This document shows, piece after piece, positions 44,990 through 52,692 of a stretch of 64,000 nt of DNA. The notes below the pieces were generated by a model. That model did no database searches. It saw only the letters and a program-made list of their open reading frames with translations, and was not told the origin of the DNA. Source of the stretch: Rubrobacter tropicus (GTDB lineage Bacteria > Actinomycetota > Rubrobacteria > Rubrobacterales > Rubrobacteraceae); the NCBI RefSeq assembly GCF_011492945.1, contig NZ_CP045119.1, forward strand, positions 4,154,001 to 4,218,000, read 5' to 3'. Made by a program: the position numbers and the translations under genes. Each line of letters opens with the position of its first letter. Position 1 is the stretch's first letter.

Positions 44990-45631
44990 ATGGAGACGGT
45001 CAAGAGCCCGGCGGAGCAGAAGGTCATCCTCCACAACGCGAGTTGGGAGACCTACGAGCGCCTCATGGACGAGCGTGGGGATCGTCGGGTGCCGCGGTTT
45101 ACCTACGACCGGGGAGAGCTGGAGATTATGAGCCCGTCCACGGAGCGCGAGAGCATCGCCTGCTTCCTGGAATTGCTAGTGGCTTTGGTCGCCGGAGAGA
45201 CGGACGTAAACGCGTACGGTGTCGGTTCCACGACCTTCAAGCGCGAGGACCTGGAACGCGGCTTCGAGCCCGATGCCTGCTTCTACGTGCAGAACGAGGA
45301 ACGCATCCGCGGCAAGCCCAGGATAGAGCTTGGTATAGATCCGCCGCCCGATCTGGTAATCGAGGTTGATATAACGAGCCCATCGCTGTCCAAGTTCTCT
45401 GTCTGCGCGCGGATCGGGGTCCCCGAGATCTGGCGTCACGATGGGGAGCGGGCGTCGGTTTTCGTACTGCGAGAGGGCGGGTACGCGGAGGTCGCAATGA
45501 GCGAGGTCCTACCGTCCCTCTCCGGCCCGGTCCTCTCGCGCTTCGTCGAAGAGAGCCGGTCCCTGGGTAGCGCGGCCTGGATACGCGAAGTTCGCGGGTG
45601 GGCACGGAGCAACGCCGGGGCATCCGGCTAG
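44990..45631 (+). CDS. Uma2-family (DUF820) PD-(D/E)XK-like protein
   Basis: 213 aa. RFTYDRGELEIMSPSTERES near residue 35, the acidic FEPDACFYV near 95, and DLVIEVDITSPS near 122 reproduce the endonuclease-like core D-(D/E)xK pattern, with the active-site EVD but Ile-Thr where Lys is usual. Function unknown; often linked to mobile DNA. AAGGA SD 5-6 nt before ATG 44990. TAGAAT (44955-44960) would start the message. The stop overlaps the convergent small gene by 4 bp. Confidence 0.8.
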   Translation: METVKSPAEQKVILHNASWETYERLMDERGDRRVPRFTYDRGELEIMSPSTERESIACFLELLVALVAGETDVNAYGVGSTTFKREDLERGFEPDACFYVQNEERIRGKPRIELGIDPPPDLVIEVDITSPSLSKFSVCARIGVPEIWRHDGERASVFVLREGGYAEVAMSEVLPSLSGPVLSRFVEESRSLGSAAWIREVRGWARSNAGASG

Positions 45632-45846
45632 AGTTGCTGCCCTCGCCTCACCTCGTACCCGATCTCCTGCAGCCGCGCCATGAGCCACAACTCGGCCGCC
45701 TCCTCGTCTCCTCCAACGTATTTCAGCGGAACGGTCATGGTCTGCTCCTGGCCGAGACCGCCGAAGAGGATGGTTATGGCCTCCTCGTCGCGGGAGACCT
45801 CGGCCTCCGGGTAGCGGGCGACGTTCGGCAGGCCGGTTAGTCTCAA
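45628..45846 (-). CDS. Small hypothetical protein
   Basis: 72 aa, acidic and soluble: EEAITILFGGLGQEQTMTVPLKYVGGDEEAAELWLMARLQEIGYEV. Looks like a compact alpha/beta protein. TTG 45846 has GGAGAAG 5 nt upstream, good evidence of translation. Not recognised. Convergent with the Uma2-family gene. Confidence 0.6.
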   Translation of the reverse strand: MRLTGLPNVARYPEAEVSRDEEAITILFGGLGQEQTMTVPLKYVGGDEEAAELWLMARLQEIGYEVRRGQQL

Positions 45847-45932
45847 CGCTTCTTCTCCGTTCGGAACATGGCGCGCATATTAGCACCTGGCCCCTGCTAA
45901 ACTTCGCGAAAGGGTCGGATACGGAGAAACGG

Positions 45933-46814
45933 ATGCTACAGAAGACCGGCAGGGCGCGGAGCGGCAACAAGACCAAGGCGCGGGTGAGGGTCGTCGAAGA
46001 CGGCCGGGCGCGCGTAAAGTCCGACCACCTCGCGACCGAAGAGCCGATGGAGATCAGGCTCGTGACGGGCGGCGGGAGGCAGACCGTAGCCGTCACCATG
46101 CGCACGCCCGGCGCGGACTTCGAGCTGGCGGCGGGTTTCCTGTACGGGGAGGGCATCATCTCCTCGCGGGAGGAGGTAAAGAAAATCAGCTACTGCGTCG
46201 ACTCCGACGTCGACGCCGAGCAGCGCTACAACATCGTCAACGTGGAGCTGAGGGGCGACCGGGAGTACGACCTGCGCTCCCTGGAGCGCCACTTCTACAC
46301 CACGAGCGCCTGCGGGGTGTGCGGCAAGGCCAGCCTGGAGCAGTTGGAGTTGCGCGGTTGCCCCGTGGTGCCGCCCGGGCCGGAGGTCTCATCGGAGACG
46401 ATCTACTCGTTGCCGGAGAAGTTGCGGGAGGCGCAGGGCCTCTTCGAGGCGACGGGCGGGCTTCACGCGGCGGCGCTCTTCGACGCGGAGGGGAACCTTC
46501 TGGCGACGCGCGAGGACGTGGGCAGGCACAACGCGACAGATAAGCTCGTCGGGTGGGCCTTGCTCGAAGACAGGTTGCCGCTCTCGGAGAACGTGGTGAT
46601 GGTGAGCGGACGGAGCTCGTTCGAGATCCTGCAGAAGTGCCTGACGGCAGGGGTGCCCGTCGTCTGCGCCGTCTCCGCCCCGAGCAGCCTCGCCGTCGAC
46701 GTCGCCAGGGAGTTCGGGATGACGCTCGTCGGGTTCTTGCGCGGGGGGCGGTTCAACGTATACGCCGGGTTTGATAGGATTCTCCTCGGAGAGGGTAAAG
46801 AGCCCGCAACGTAG
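45933..46814 (+). CDS. fdhD: Formate dehydrogenase accessory sulfurtransferase
   Basis: 293 aa. The CxxC pair of FdhD, SACGVCGKASL, is near residue 130, with REDVGRHNATDKLVGWALL and VVMVSGRSSFEILQK later. FdhD passes sulfur from IscS to the Mo/W-bis-MGD cofactor, a step needed for formate dehydrogenase activity. The first 30 residues are basic and variable. SD GGAGAAA precedes ATG 45933. TAAACT (45897-45902) is a possible -10. Confidence 0.96.
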   Translation: MLQKTGRARSGNKTKARVRVVEDGRARVKSDHLATEEPMEIRLVTGGGRQTVAVTMRTPGADFELAAGFLYGEGIISSREEVKKISYCVDSDVDAEQRYNIVNVELRGDREYDLRSLERHFYTTSACGVCGKASLEQLELRGCPVVPPGPEVSSETIYSLPEKLREAQGLFEATGGLHAAALFDAEGNLLATREDVGRHNATDKLVGWALLEDRLPLSENVVMVSGRSSFEILQKCLTAGVPVVCAVSAPSSLAVDVAREFGMTLVGFLRGGRFNVYAGFDRILLGEGKEPAT

Positions 46815-46914
46815 TCCGGCAAAAGAGGAGGCCGGCGGGACAAAGGGGAGGATCTCAGGAGAACATCCGCAGGCTCGTTCGTTCAAGGTGTTTCGATGAC
46901 AGGGGAGGAGTTAG

Positions 46915-48186
46915 ATGGCAAGTCAGACGGCCAACGATGCCGGTAACAGGGTGATCATTGCTATCGCGGGGGTAGTCATGCAGGTGGCGCTCGGGGCGGT
47001 CTACGCCTGGAGCGTGTTCCGCGACCCGCTGGCGCAGGCGTACGGCGGCGCCTCGGCGACCGCCGTCAACACGACGTTCAGCATCACGATCTTCACGCTC
47101 GGGTTCGCCGCCTTTGCCGGTGGCCTGTGGATGGGTCGCTCGGGGCCGCGCATCGTGGCGCTCACGGCCGGGGTGCTCTACGGGCTGGGGATCTTCCTGG
47201 CGAGCTTCGCCGAGGGTAGCCTGGTGCTGCTGTACCTGACCTACGGCCTGATCGCCGGCGCCGGCATCGGCCTCGGCTACATCGTGCCGGTCGCCACCCT
47301 TATCAAGTGGTTTCCCGACAAACGCGGCTTCATAACGGGCATCGCCGTGGCGGGCTTCGGCGGCGGGGCGTTCGTGACGGCGTTCGTAGCCCGCGGGCTC
47401 GTCGCGTCCTCAGGACCTTTCTCGGCCTTCGCCATCCTCGGCATCGTCTACCTCGTCATGGTCGTCGGCGCGGCGCTGTTCATGCGGAACCCGCCGGAGG
47501 GCTACCGCCCCCCGGGCTGGGAACCGGAGGAGAGCGGGACGGGTGGCGCCTCGGCCGCGAACTACGATCTGGGCGGCGCCCTCAAGACCTGGCAGTGGTT
47601 CGCGCTCTGGGCGCTTCTCTTCCTCAACGTCACGGCCGGCATCGCCATCATCACGGAGGCCGCGCCGATAGCGCAGACCATCTCGGGCGTCAGCGCCGCC
47701 GTCGCGGCCTCGCTGGTGAGCATCATCTCCGTCGGCAACGCCCTGGGCAGGTTCTTCTGGGCCTGGCTCTCGGACGCCATCGGCCGCAAGTGGGTCTTCT
47801 TCGTCATGTTCCTCCTGCAGGCGGTGCTCCTGGTGCTACTGCCGCTCCTGGGAGCCGCGTCGTTCGTGCTGCTCGCGATCCTCGCCTTCATCGTCGTCTC
47901 CTGCTACGGCGGCGGGTTCGGGACGATGCCGGCGTTCAGCGCCGACTACTTCGGCTCGGCGAACGTCGGCAAGATCTACGGCCTCATGCTCACCGCCTGG
48001 AGCTTCGGCGGCGTGCTCGGGCCGCTCCTGATCTCCTACATCATCGACTCGACCGACTCGTACTCGCTAGCCTTCTTTATCCTCGCCGGGATTATGGTAG
48101 GCAGCGCGGTCGTCGCCTTTATCGTCCGCCCGCCGAGGCGCGGCTCGGAAGTCCCGGCCGCCCAGCCCGAAGGGGCCAGGGCTTAA
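46915..48186 (+). CDS. Oxalate/formate antiporter family MFS transporter
   Basis: 423 aa, 12 membrane segments. GNRVIIAIAGVVMQVALGAVYAWSVFRDPL and ATLIKWFPDKRGFITGIAVAGFGGGAF are OFA-family signatures; conserved GRFFWAWLSDAIGRKWVF is in the second half. It exchanges or imports small carboxylates. Position next to fdhD and the formate dehydrogenase block suggests formate or oxalate as cargo, but this is inference. Confidence 0.9.
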   Translation: MASQTANDAGNRVIIAIAGVVMQVALGAVYAWSVFRDPLAQAYGGASATAVNTTFSITIFTLGFAAFAGGLWMGRSGPRIVALTAGVLYGLGIFLASFAEGSLVLLYLTYGLIAGAGIGLGYIVPVATLIKWFPDKRGFITGIAVAGFGGGAFVTAFVARGLVASSGPFSAFAILGIVYLVMVVGAALFMRNPPEGYRPPGWEPEESGTGGASAANYDLGGALKTWQWFALWALLFLNVTAGIAIITEAAPIAQTISGVSAAVAASLVSIISVGNALGRFFWAWLSDAIGRKWVFFVMFLLQAVLLVLLPLLGAASFVLLAILAFIVVSCYGGGFGTMPAFSADYFGSANVGKIYGLMLTAWSFGGVLGPLLISYIIDSTDSYSLAFFILAGIMVGSAVVAFIVRPPRRGSEVPAAQPEGARA

Positions 48187-48209
48187 GGACCATCACGGCC
48201 GGAGCATCC

Positions 48210-48246
48210 GAACCCCCCGCGCCTTCGGGCCGGGGGGTTCTCTCTC
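48210..48246 (+). terminator. Intrinsic terminator after the OFA transporter
   Basis: GAACCCCCC (48210-48218) pairs with GGGGGGTTC (48232-48240), loop with CTTCGGG, followed by TCTCTC. Confidence 0.75.
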
Positions 48247-48272
48247 GCCGCGGCCCCTTTCGTGTACGCCGA

Positions 48273-48312
48273 AGCGTATACGCTTGACTGTATACAAGGC
48301 ATCCCATATAGT
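48273..48312 (+). promoter_or_regulatory. Strong promoter with GTATAC operator half-sites
   Basis: TTGACT (48284-48289), a 17-nt spacer and TATAGT (48307-48312) form one of the best sigma-70 promoters in the window. AGCGTATACGCT (48273-48284) is a perfect palindrome that overlaps the -35 box, and GTATAC recurs 14 bp downstream (48290-48295). Such GTATAC words are typical of FadR/GntR-type repressor sites, so this is a candidate operator. Confidence 0.6.
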
Positions 48313-48346
48313 GCCCATTCGTTCGGGAAAGGACGAAAGGAGCAGG

Positions 48347-48673
48347 GTGGAGCGTAATGACGAGTGGGTTCGCGTCGAGCGGACTTCAGCGTTCAAGGAA
48401 TTGATGCGAAAGAAGAAGGCTTTCATCTTACCTGCGATGATCTTTTTCTTCGTCTTCTACTTCACGCTGCCGTTCTTGACGGCTTTTACTACGGTGTTGA
48501 ACGCCACGGCGTTCGGGCCGATATCCTGGGCGTACGTGTACGCCTTCGCGCAGTTCGTCATGACGTGGGGTCTCGCCTACGCGTACATAGGCCAGGCGAA
48601 CAAGTGGGACGACCTGGTGGATGACGCCCGGCGAGAGGCGGCGCAGGGGTCCGCGGAAGGGAGCAGGGCATGA
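48347..48673 (+). CDS. DUF485 family membrane protein
   Basis: 108 aa. Two hydrophobic helices (about 25-50 and 62-85), with KELMRKKKAFILPAMIFFFVFYFTLP and TWGLAYAYIGQANKWDDL typical of DUF485. Members sit before acetate permease actP and act with it. GTG 48347 was chosen because AAAGGAG lies just upstream; the TTG at 48284 is inside the promoter. The last 4 bp overlap the symporter gene. Confidence 0.88.
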   Translation: MERNDEWVRVERTSAFKELMRKKKAFILPAMIFFFVFYFTLPFLTAFTTVLNATAFGPISWAYVYAFAQFVMTWGLAYAYIGQANKWDDLVDDARREAAQGSAEGSRA

Positions 48674-50256
48674 GCACGACCGACATCACCGCCTTCGCGT
48701 TCTTTATCCTGATCATCGCCATCACGCTCGCCATCACCTACTGGGCGGCCAAGCGGAACACGGACACCAGCCACCACTACGTGGCGGGGGGCGAGATCAC
48801 GAGTTGGCAGAACGGCCTCGCCATCTCCGGCGACTACCTCTCGGCGGCATCCTTCCTCGGCATAGCCGGGGCGATAGCCCTCGAAGGCTTCTCGGGTTTC
48901 TACCTTTCGATCGGCTTTCTGGTGGCGTTCTTGGTGGTCCTCCTGCTCGTGGCCGAGCCCCTGAGGAACCTCGGCAAGTACACCGTCGGCGACGTGCTCA
49001 CGGCGCGGTTCAACGCCCGCGGGGTGCGCTCGGCATCGGCGCTCAACACGCTGGCGATCAGCATGTTCTACATGATCGCTCAGCTCATCGGCGCGGGCGC
49101 GCTCATAAGCCTGCTGTTGCCGATCTCGTTCAACCTGGCGGTCATCATCGTGGGCGTCCTGATGACCGTGTACGTCGTGGCCGGCGGGATGGTGGCCACC
49201 ACCTGGATCCAGATCACCAAGGCCGTCTTGCTGATCTTGGGCTCCATCGGCCTGTCGATCGCCGTGCTCGCCCAGTTCGGCTTCAACCCGGTAGCGCTCT
49301 TCGCCGCGGTGGAGAGCGAGGTCGGCCGCGAGGCGATCGTGCCCGCCCCGCCCGGCGGCCTCGTGCCCGGGCTTGACACGATCTCGCTGAACATCGCCCT
49401 GGTCCTTGGGACGGCGGGGCTGCCGCACATCCTGATCCGGTTCCTCACGGTGCCCGACGCGAAGGCGGCCCGCCGCTCGATCATCGTGGCGACGTGGGTG
49501 ATCGGGGGGTTCTACCTCCTGACCCCTATCCTCGGCTACGGTGCGACGCTCCTGGTCGGCCGGGACACCATCGCCCAGCAGGACCCGGGCGGCAACCTTG
49601 CCGCCCCGCTGCTCGCGGAGGCCCTCGGCGGCCCGATCTTCCTGGCGTTCATCTCGGCGGTCGCCTTCGCGACGATCGTGGCCGTGGTGGCGGGCCTCGT
49701 CATCGCCGCCTCCAGCGCCTTCGCCCACGACTTCTACACCAACGTGATACGCCACGGCGAGGCGTCCGAGCAGGAGCAGTTCAAGGCCGCCCGCTACACC
49801 TCCGCGGGCATCGCGATCACCGCCATAATCCTGGCCCTGCTCCTGCAGGGCGCGAACGTGGCGTTCCTCGTGGCGCTGGCCTTCGCCGTCGCCGCGAGCG
49901 CGAACGTCCCGGTCATCCTGCTCCTGATATTCTGGAAAGGCTTCAACACGGCCGGCGCGATCGCCGGCATGCTGACCGGCCTCATATCCTCGGTCGGCCT
50001 GGTGGTCCTGAGCCCCACCATCCTTGGCGACGCGGCCATCTTCCCCCTGACGAGCCCGGCCATCGTCTCCGTACCCTTGGGCTTCCTTGCCTGCTACCTG
50101 GGCACCAAGCTCGGCGGCAAGAGCGCCGAACGCGAGATGAGAGAGGGGCGCCAAACGTCCTACGACGAGATCTACGTCCGCGCCAACACCGGCATCTCCA
50201 ACATCGAGCAGGAGATCCGGGAATCCGCCCCGGAGACGGGGCAGCGCACCTCGTAA
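48670..50256 (+). CDS. actP: Sodium:solute symporter, acetate permease (ActP) type
   Basis: 528 aa, about 13 membrane segments. SSS-family start HHYVAGGEITSWQNGLAISGDYLSAASFLGIAGAIALEG near residue 35 and PLRNLGKYTVGDVLTARF near 97; sodium-site regions LPHILIRFLTVPDAKAARRS near 235. Overlap with the DUF485 gene supports the acetate/short-chain acid assignment. A GntR-like operator precedes the pair. Confidence 0.92.
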   Translation: MSTTDITAFAFFILIIAITLAITYWAAKRNTDTSHHYVAGGEITSWQNGLAISGDYLSAASFLGIAGAIALEGFSGFYLSIGFLVAFLVVLLLVAEPLRNLGKYTVGDVLTARFNARGVRSASALNTLAISMFYMIAQLIGAGALISLLLPISFNLAVIIVGVLMTVYVVAGGMVATTWIQITKAVLLILGSIGLSIAVLAQFGFNPVALFAAVESEVGREAIVPAPPGGLVPGLDTISLNIALVLGTAGLPHILIRFLTVPDAKAARRSIIVATWVIGGFYLLTPILGYGATLLVGRDTIAQQDPGGNLAAPLLAEALGGPIFLAFISAVAFATIVAVVAGLVIAASSAFAHDFYTNVIRHGEASEQEQFKAARYTSAGIAITAIILALLLQGANVAFLVALAFAVAASANVPVILLLIFWKGFNTAGAIAGMLTGLISSVGLVVLSPTILGDAAIFPLTSPAIVSVPLGFLACYLGTKLGGKSAEREMREGRQTSYDEIYVRANTGISNIEQEIRESAPETGQRTS

Positions 50257-50280
50257 CACCCTGCTAGCCCGCACCAACCG

Positions 50281-50314
50281 GAGCCCCCGTCTTCACCGGC
50301 GGGGGCTCTCCTTG
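50281..50314 (+). terminator. Intrinsic terminator after actP
   Basis: GAGCCCCCG (50281-50289) pairs with CGGGGGCTC (50300-50308), followed by TCCTTG. Confidence 0.8.
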
Positions 50315-50343
50315 TATGCTCACCCCGCTATGGGAGCCCACCC

Positions 50344-50838
50344 GTGGACATAACGGTCAGGCACGCCGAACCCTCGGACGCCGATGCCCTGCACCGCATC
50401 TTCCAAGCACGCTCCGTCGTGGCAGGCACCCTGCAACTCCCCTTCCCGAGACTAAGCCTCTGGCAGGAGCGTCTCCGAAACCCGCCGGAAGGCCTCTACC
50501 AGCTAGTCGCCTGCGTCGAAGACGAGGTAGTCGGAGAACTGACCCTCAGCACCACCCCGAACCGCCCGAGGCTGGGCCACGTCGGGAGCATCGGCATGGC
50601 CGTGCGCGACGAGTGGCAGGGCAAGGGCGTCGGGACCGCGCTGATGGAGGCCGCGCTCGACCTCGCACACAACTGGCTGGCCCTCACCCGTATCGAGCTA
50701 GAAGTCTACACGGACAACGCGGCCGGCATAGCCCTCTACGAGAGGTTCGGCTTCGAGAGGGAAGGAACCCACCGCCGCTACGCCTTCCGCGACGGCGGGT
50801 ACGTTGACGCCTATTCCATGGCCCGCCTGAAAGGGTGA
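50344..50838 (+). CDS. GNAT family N-acetyltransferase
   Basis: 164 aa. Acetyl-CoA loop RDEWQGKGVGTALMEAALDLAHNWL near residue 85 and the C-terminal GFEREGTHRRYAFRDGGYVDAY of SpeG/RimJ-like enzymes. Substrate unknown. GTG 50344 has a GGGAG element upstream. Very similar in its second half to the GNAT at 55396-55887, but diverged in the first 60 residues, so the two are paralogues with different acceptors. Confidence 0.85.
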   Translation: MDITVRHAEPSDADALHRIFQARSVVAGTLQLPFPRLSLWQERLRNPPEGLYQLVACVEDEVVGELTLSTTPNRPRLGHVGSIGMAVRDEWQGKGVGTALMEAALDLAHNWLALTRIELEVYTDNAAGIALYERFGFEREGTHRRYAFRDGGYVDAYSMARLKG

Positions 50839-50941
50839 GCCTGGAGCCGTCAGCCATCAGCCCGCTCCGGCTTCGCCTCCGCTCTCGGCGGTCGGCTTTT
50901 TGCCCTTGCTGAGAGCCGACCGCTGATGGCTGACGGCTTTA
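50839..50941. repeat. Mosaic intergenic repeat, copy R9
   Basis: Outer 15-bp perfect stem GCCGTCAGCCATCAG (50846-50860) with 50923-50937; inner 10-bp stem GCGGTCGGCT with AGCCGACCGC (50914-50923) around TTTTGCCCTTGCTG. Has the CTTCGCCTCCGCTCTC word. Its right end supplies the TAA of the convergent OsmC gene. Confidence 0.85.
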
Positions 50942-51376
50942 GTCCAGGGTGGCGTTTACCCGGACGTCGACGTTGCCGCGCAGGGCGTTGGTTACGGGGC
51001 AGACCTGATCGGCCTGCTCGACGGCCTGCTGGAAGCCGTCGGCGTCGAGGCCGGGGACGCGGCCGCGGACGTCAAGGGTCTCGGTCGTGATCTTCAGGCT
51101 CCCCATGTCGAGCACGCAGGTGGCGTTTATCCTGAGCTCCTCAGGGTCGTTGCCGCCCTCATGGAGCACGTTGGAGAGCGCCATCGCGTAGCAGGAGGCG
51201 TGGGCGGCCGCTATCAACTCCTCGGGAGAGGTGTTGCCGTTCGGGTTCTCCGTACGGGTGGCGAAGCTTACGTTGGCCCCCGACCAGGCCCCGCTGCTCG
51301 CGAGGTCGAAGGTGCCGGAGCCGCTCTGCAGGTCGCCGTTCCAGACCACTTCCGCACGCCGTTCCGCTGTAGCCAT
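50939..51376 (-). CDS. OsmC family peroxidase
   Basis: 145 aa. Catalytic cysteines: AAHASCYAMALSNVL near residue 60 and VCPVTNALRG near 124, as in OsmC peroxidases that reduce organic hydroperoxides. ATG 51376 has GGAGAAGG just before it; an upstream start adds only four residues. Tandem with a second OsmC gene 62 bp upstream. Confidence 0.93.
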   Translation of the reverse strand: MATAERRAEVVWNGDLQSGSGTFDLASSGAWSGANVSFATRTENPNGNTSPEELIAAAHASCYAMALSNVLHEGGNDPEELRINATCVLDMGSLKITTETLDVRGRVPGLDADGFQQAVEQADQVCPVTNALRGNVDVRVNATLD

Positions 51377-51438
51377 GCCCTTCTCCAATCTGTTTTTTCG
51401 GATACTACGCCGTCCATCCTACCCGGGTGCGGCGGGAT

Positions 51439-51882
51439 CTAATCCGCAAGCGTGGTGTTGACCCTGATCTCGACGTTCCCTTTGAGGGCGTTGGAGACCG
51501 GGCATACCTGGTGAGCGCTTTCGGCGGCATCCCGAAAACCCTCGGCGTCCAGTTCGGGCACCCTCCCCCGGACTTCGAGGTCTATCGTCGTGATCCTGAA
51601 GCCTTCGGGGGTCTGGTCGAGGGTACACTCGGCCTCGACGTCGATGTTCTCCGGCGGCGTTCCGCGCTCGGCGAGGACGAGCGAGAGGGCCATCGCGTAG
51701 CAGGAGGCGTGGGCCGCGGCTATTAGTTCCTCGGGGCTCGTGGTCTCCTCCGCGGGGCTCGTGCGCGAGGCCCACGTCACCGGAACTTCGCCCACCATCC
51801 ATTTACCAACGGTGAAGCTGCCGCGTCCCTCTTCGAGGGTTCCCTTCCAGTCCACCTCGGCCCGCCGCTTCGCAAGCGCCAT
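51439..51882 (-). CDS. OsmC family peroxidase
   Basis: 147 aa. Same arrangement as its neighbour: AAHASCYAMALSLVL and VCPVSNALKG hold the two active cysteines. Pairing of two OsmC genes fits local duplication followed by divergence (about 60 percent of the core residues look alike). They could have different peroxide ranges. Confidence 0.93.
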   Translation of the reverse strand: MALAKRRAEVDWKGTLEEGRGSFTVGKWMVGEVPVTWASRTSPAEETTSPEELIAAAHASCYAMALSLVLAERGTPPENIDVEAECTLDQTPEGFRITTIDLEVRGRVPELDAEGFRDAAESAHQVCPVSNALKGNVEIRVNTTLAD

Positions 51883-51937
51883 AGCGCTCCTTCCCTGATA
51901 GGTACGAGCCCGAATGCTACCAGAGCCGGGGGAACGT

Positions 51938-52591
51938 TTACCCGTTGCGGGCGGCCTCCTCCATCTTGCTCCGGTAGGCCTCGGGGTCTGCCCCTTCCAG
52001 ACGCAGGGCGCCCGAGGTCGTGATCGCGCCGTTGAAAAGGAAAGCCGTCTGGCGGAGGGATGACTCGAGGTCGAACGGGTCGAGGGCGGAGGTGGCGTCT
52101 TTGGGGATGACTACGTCGTACCAGCGCAGCGCGGCGCTCGCGGCCGTGTAGTGGACGCAGATGTTGGCGACCGTGCCGCAAAGTACGAGCGTCTTGGTGT
52201 CCCACAGCCTCAAGAAGTGGTCCAGGTGGGTGCCGTAGAAGGCGTCGTAACGGACTTTCTTTATCACGAGCTCGTCCTCGCGCGGCGCCAGCTCGTCGAC
52301 TATCTCCCAGCCCCACGACCCATCGCGGGCGTGCTCGGGCCAGATCTCCCACTCCGGGTCGCCCTCCGAGTGCGTGTCCTGGGTGAAGACGACCTTCGCC
52401 CCGGCCCTGCGGGCCGCCTCGATCAAACCCCGGATCGCCGGGATGGTCCCCTCCGCGTCGGGGACGACCAGCGAACCGCCTTCTTTGACGAAGTCGTTCT
52501 GCATGTCCACCACGACGAGGGTCGTGCTCGCCGGGTCGAGGCGAAGCTCCCCGTGTACCTCGTACTGCGGAACCTCCACCATACGGGCCAT
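51938..52591 (-). CDS. Isochorismatase-family cysteine hydrolase
   Basis: 217 aa. Catalytic triad: TTLVVVDMQNDF (Asp near 29), VIKKVRYDAFYGT (Lys near 120) and CGTVANICVHYTA (Cys near 155). Related to nicotinamidases and carbamoyl hydrolases; substrate unknown. ATG 52591 has GAGGAGG 6 nt upstream; a longer in-frame extension is shadow. A TAGACT box follows the hairpin at 52632-52664. Confidence 0.9.
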   Translation of the reverse strand: MARMVEVPQYEVHGELRLDPASTTLVVVDMQNDFVKEGGSLVVPDAEGTIPAIRGLIEAARRAGAKVVFTQDTHSEGDPEWEIWPEHARDGSWGWEIVDELAPREDELVIKKVRYDAFYGTHLDHFLRLWDTKTLVLCGTVANICVHYTAASAALRWYDVVIPKDATSALDPFDLESSLRQTAFLFNGAITTSGALRLEGADPEAYRSKMEEAARNG

Positions 52592-52631
52592 ACGGACCTC
52601 CTCAAGATCGCAGGAATCACCGTACAGTCTA

Positions 52632-52664
52632 CCGCCCGGACGGTATGGTACGCCGTCCGGGCGG
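52632..52664 (-). terminator. Hairpin between PhoD and hydrolase genes
   Basis: CCGCCCGGACGG (52632-52643) and CCGTCCGGGCGG (52653-52664) form a perfect 12-bp stem with a 9-nt loop in the 101-bp gap downstream of the PhoD gene. No strong T tract. Confidence 0.6.
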
Positions 52665-52692
52665 TCGGGATAGGGCGCGTGAAGAGAACCCG

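Noticed and set aside
48284-48346. TTG start for the DUF485 gene
   Set aside because: The TTG is the -35 box of a strong promoter; GTG 48347 has an SD.
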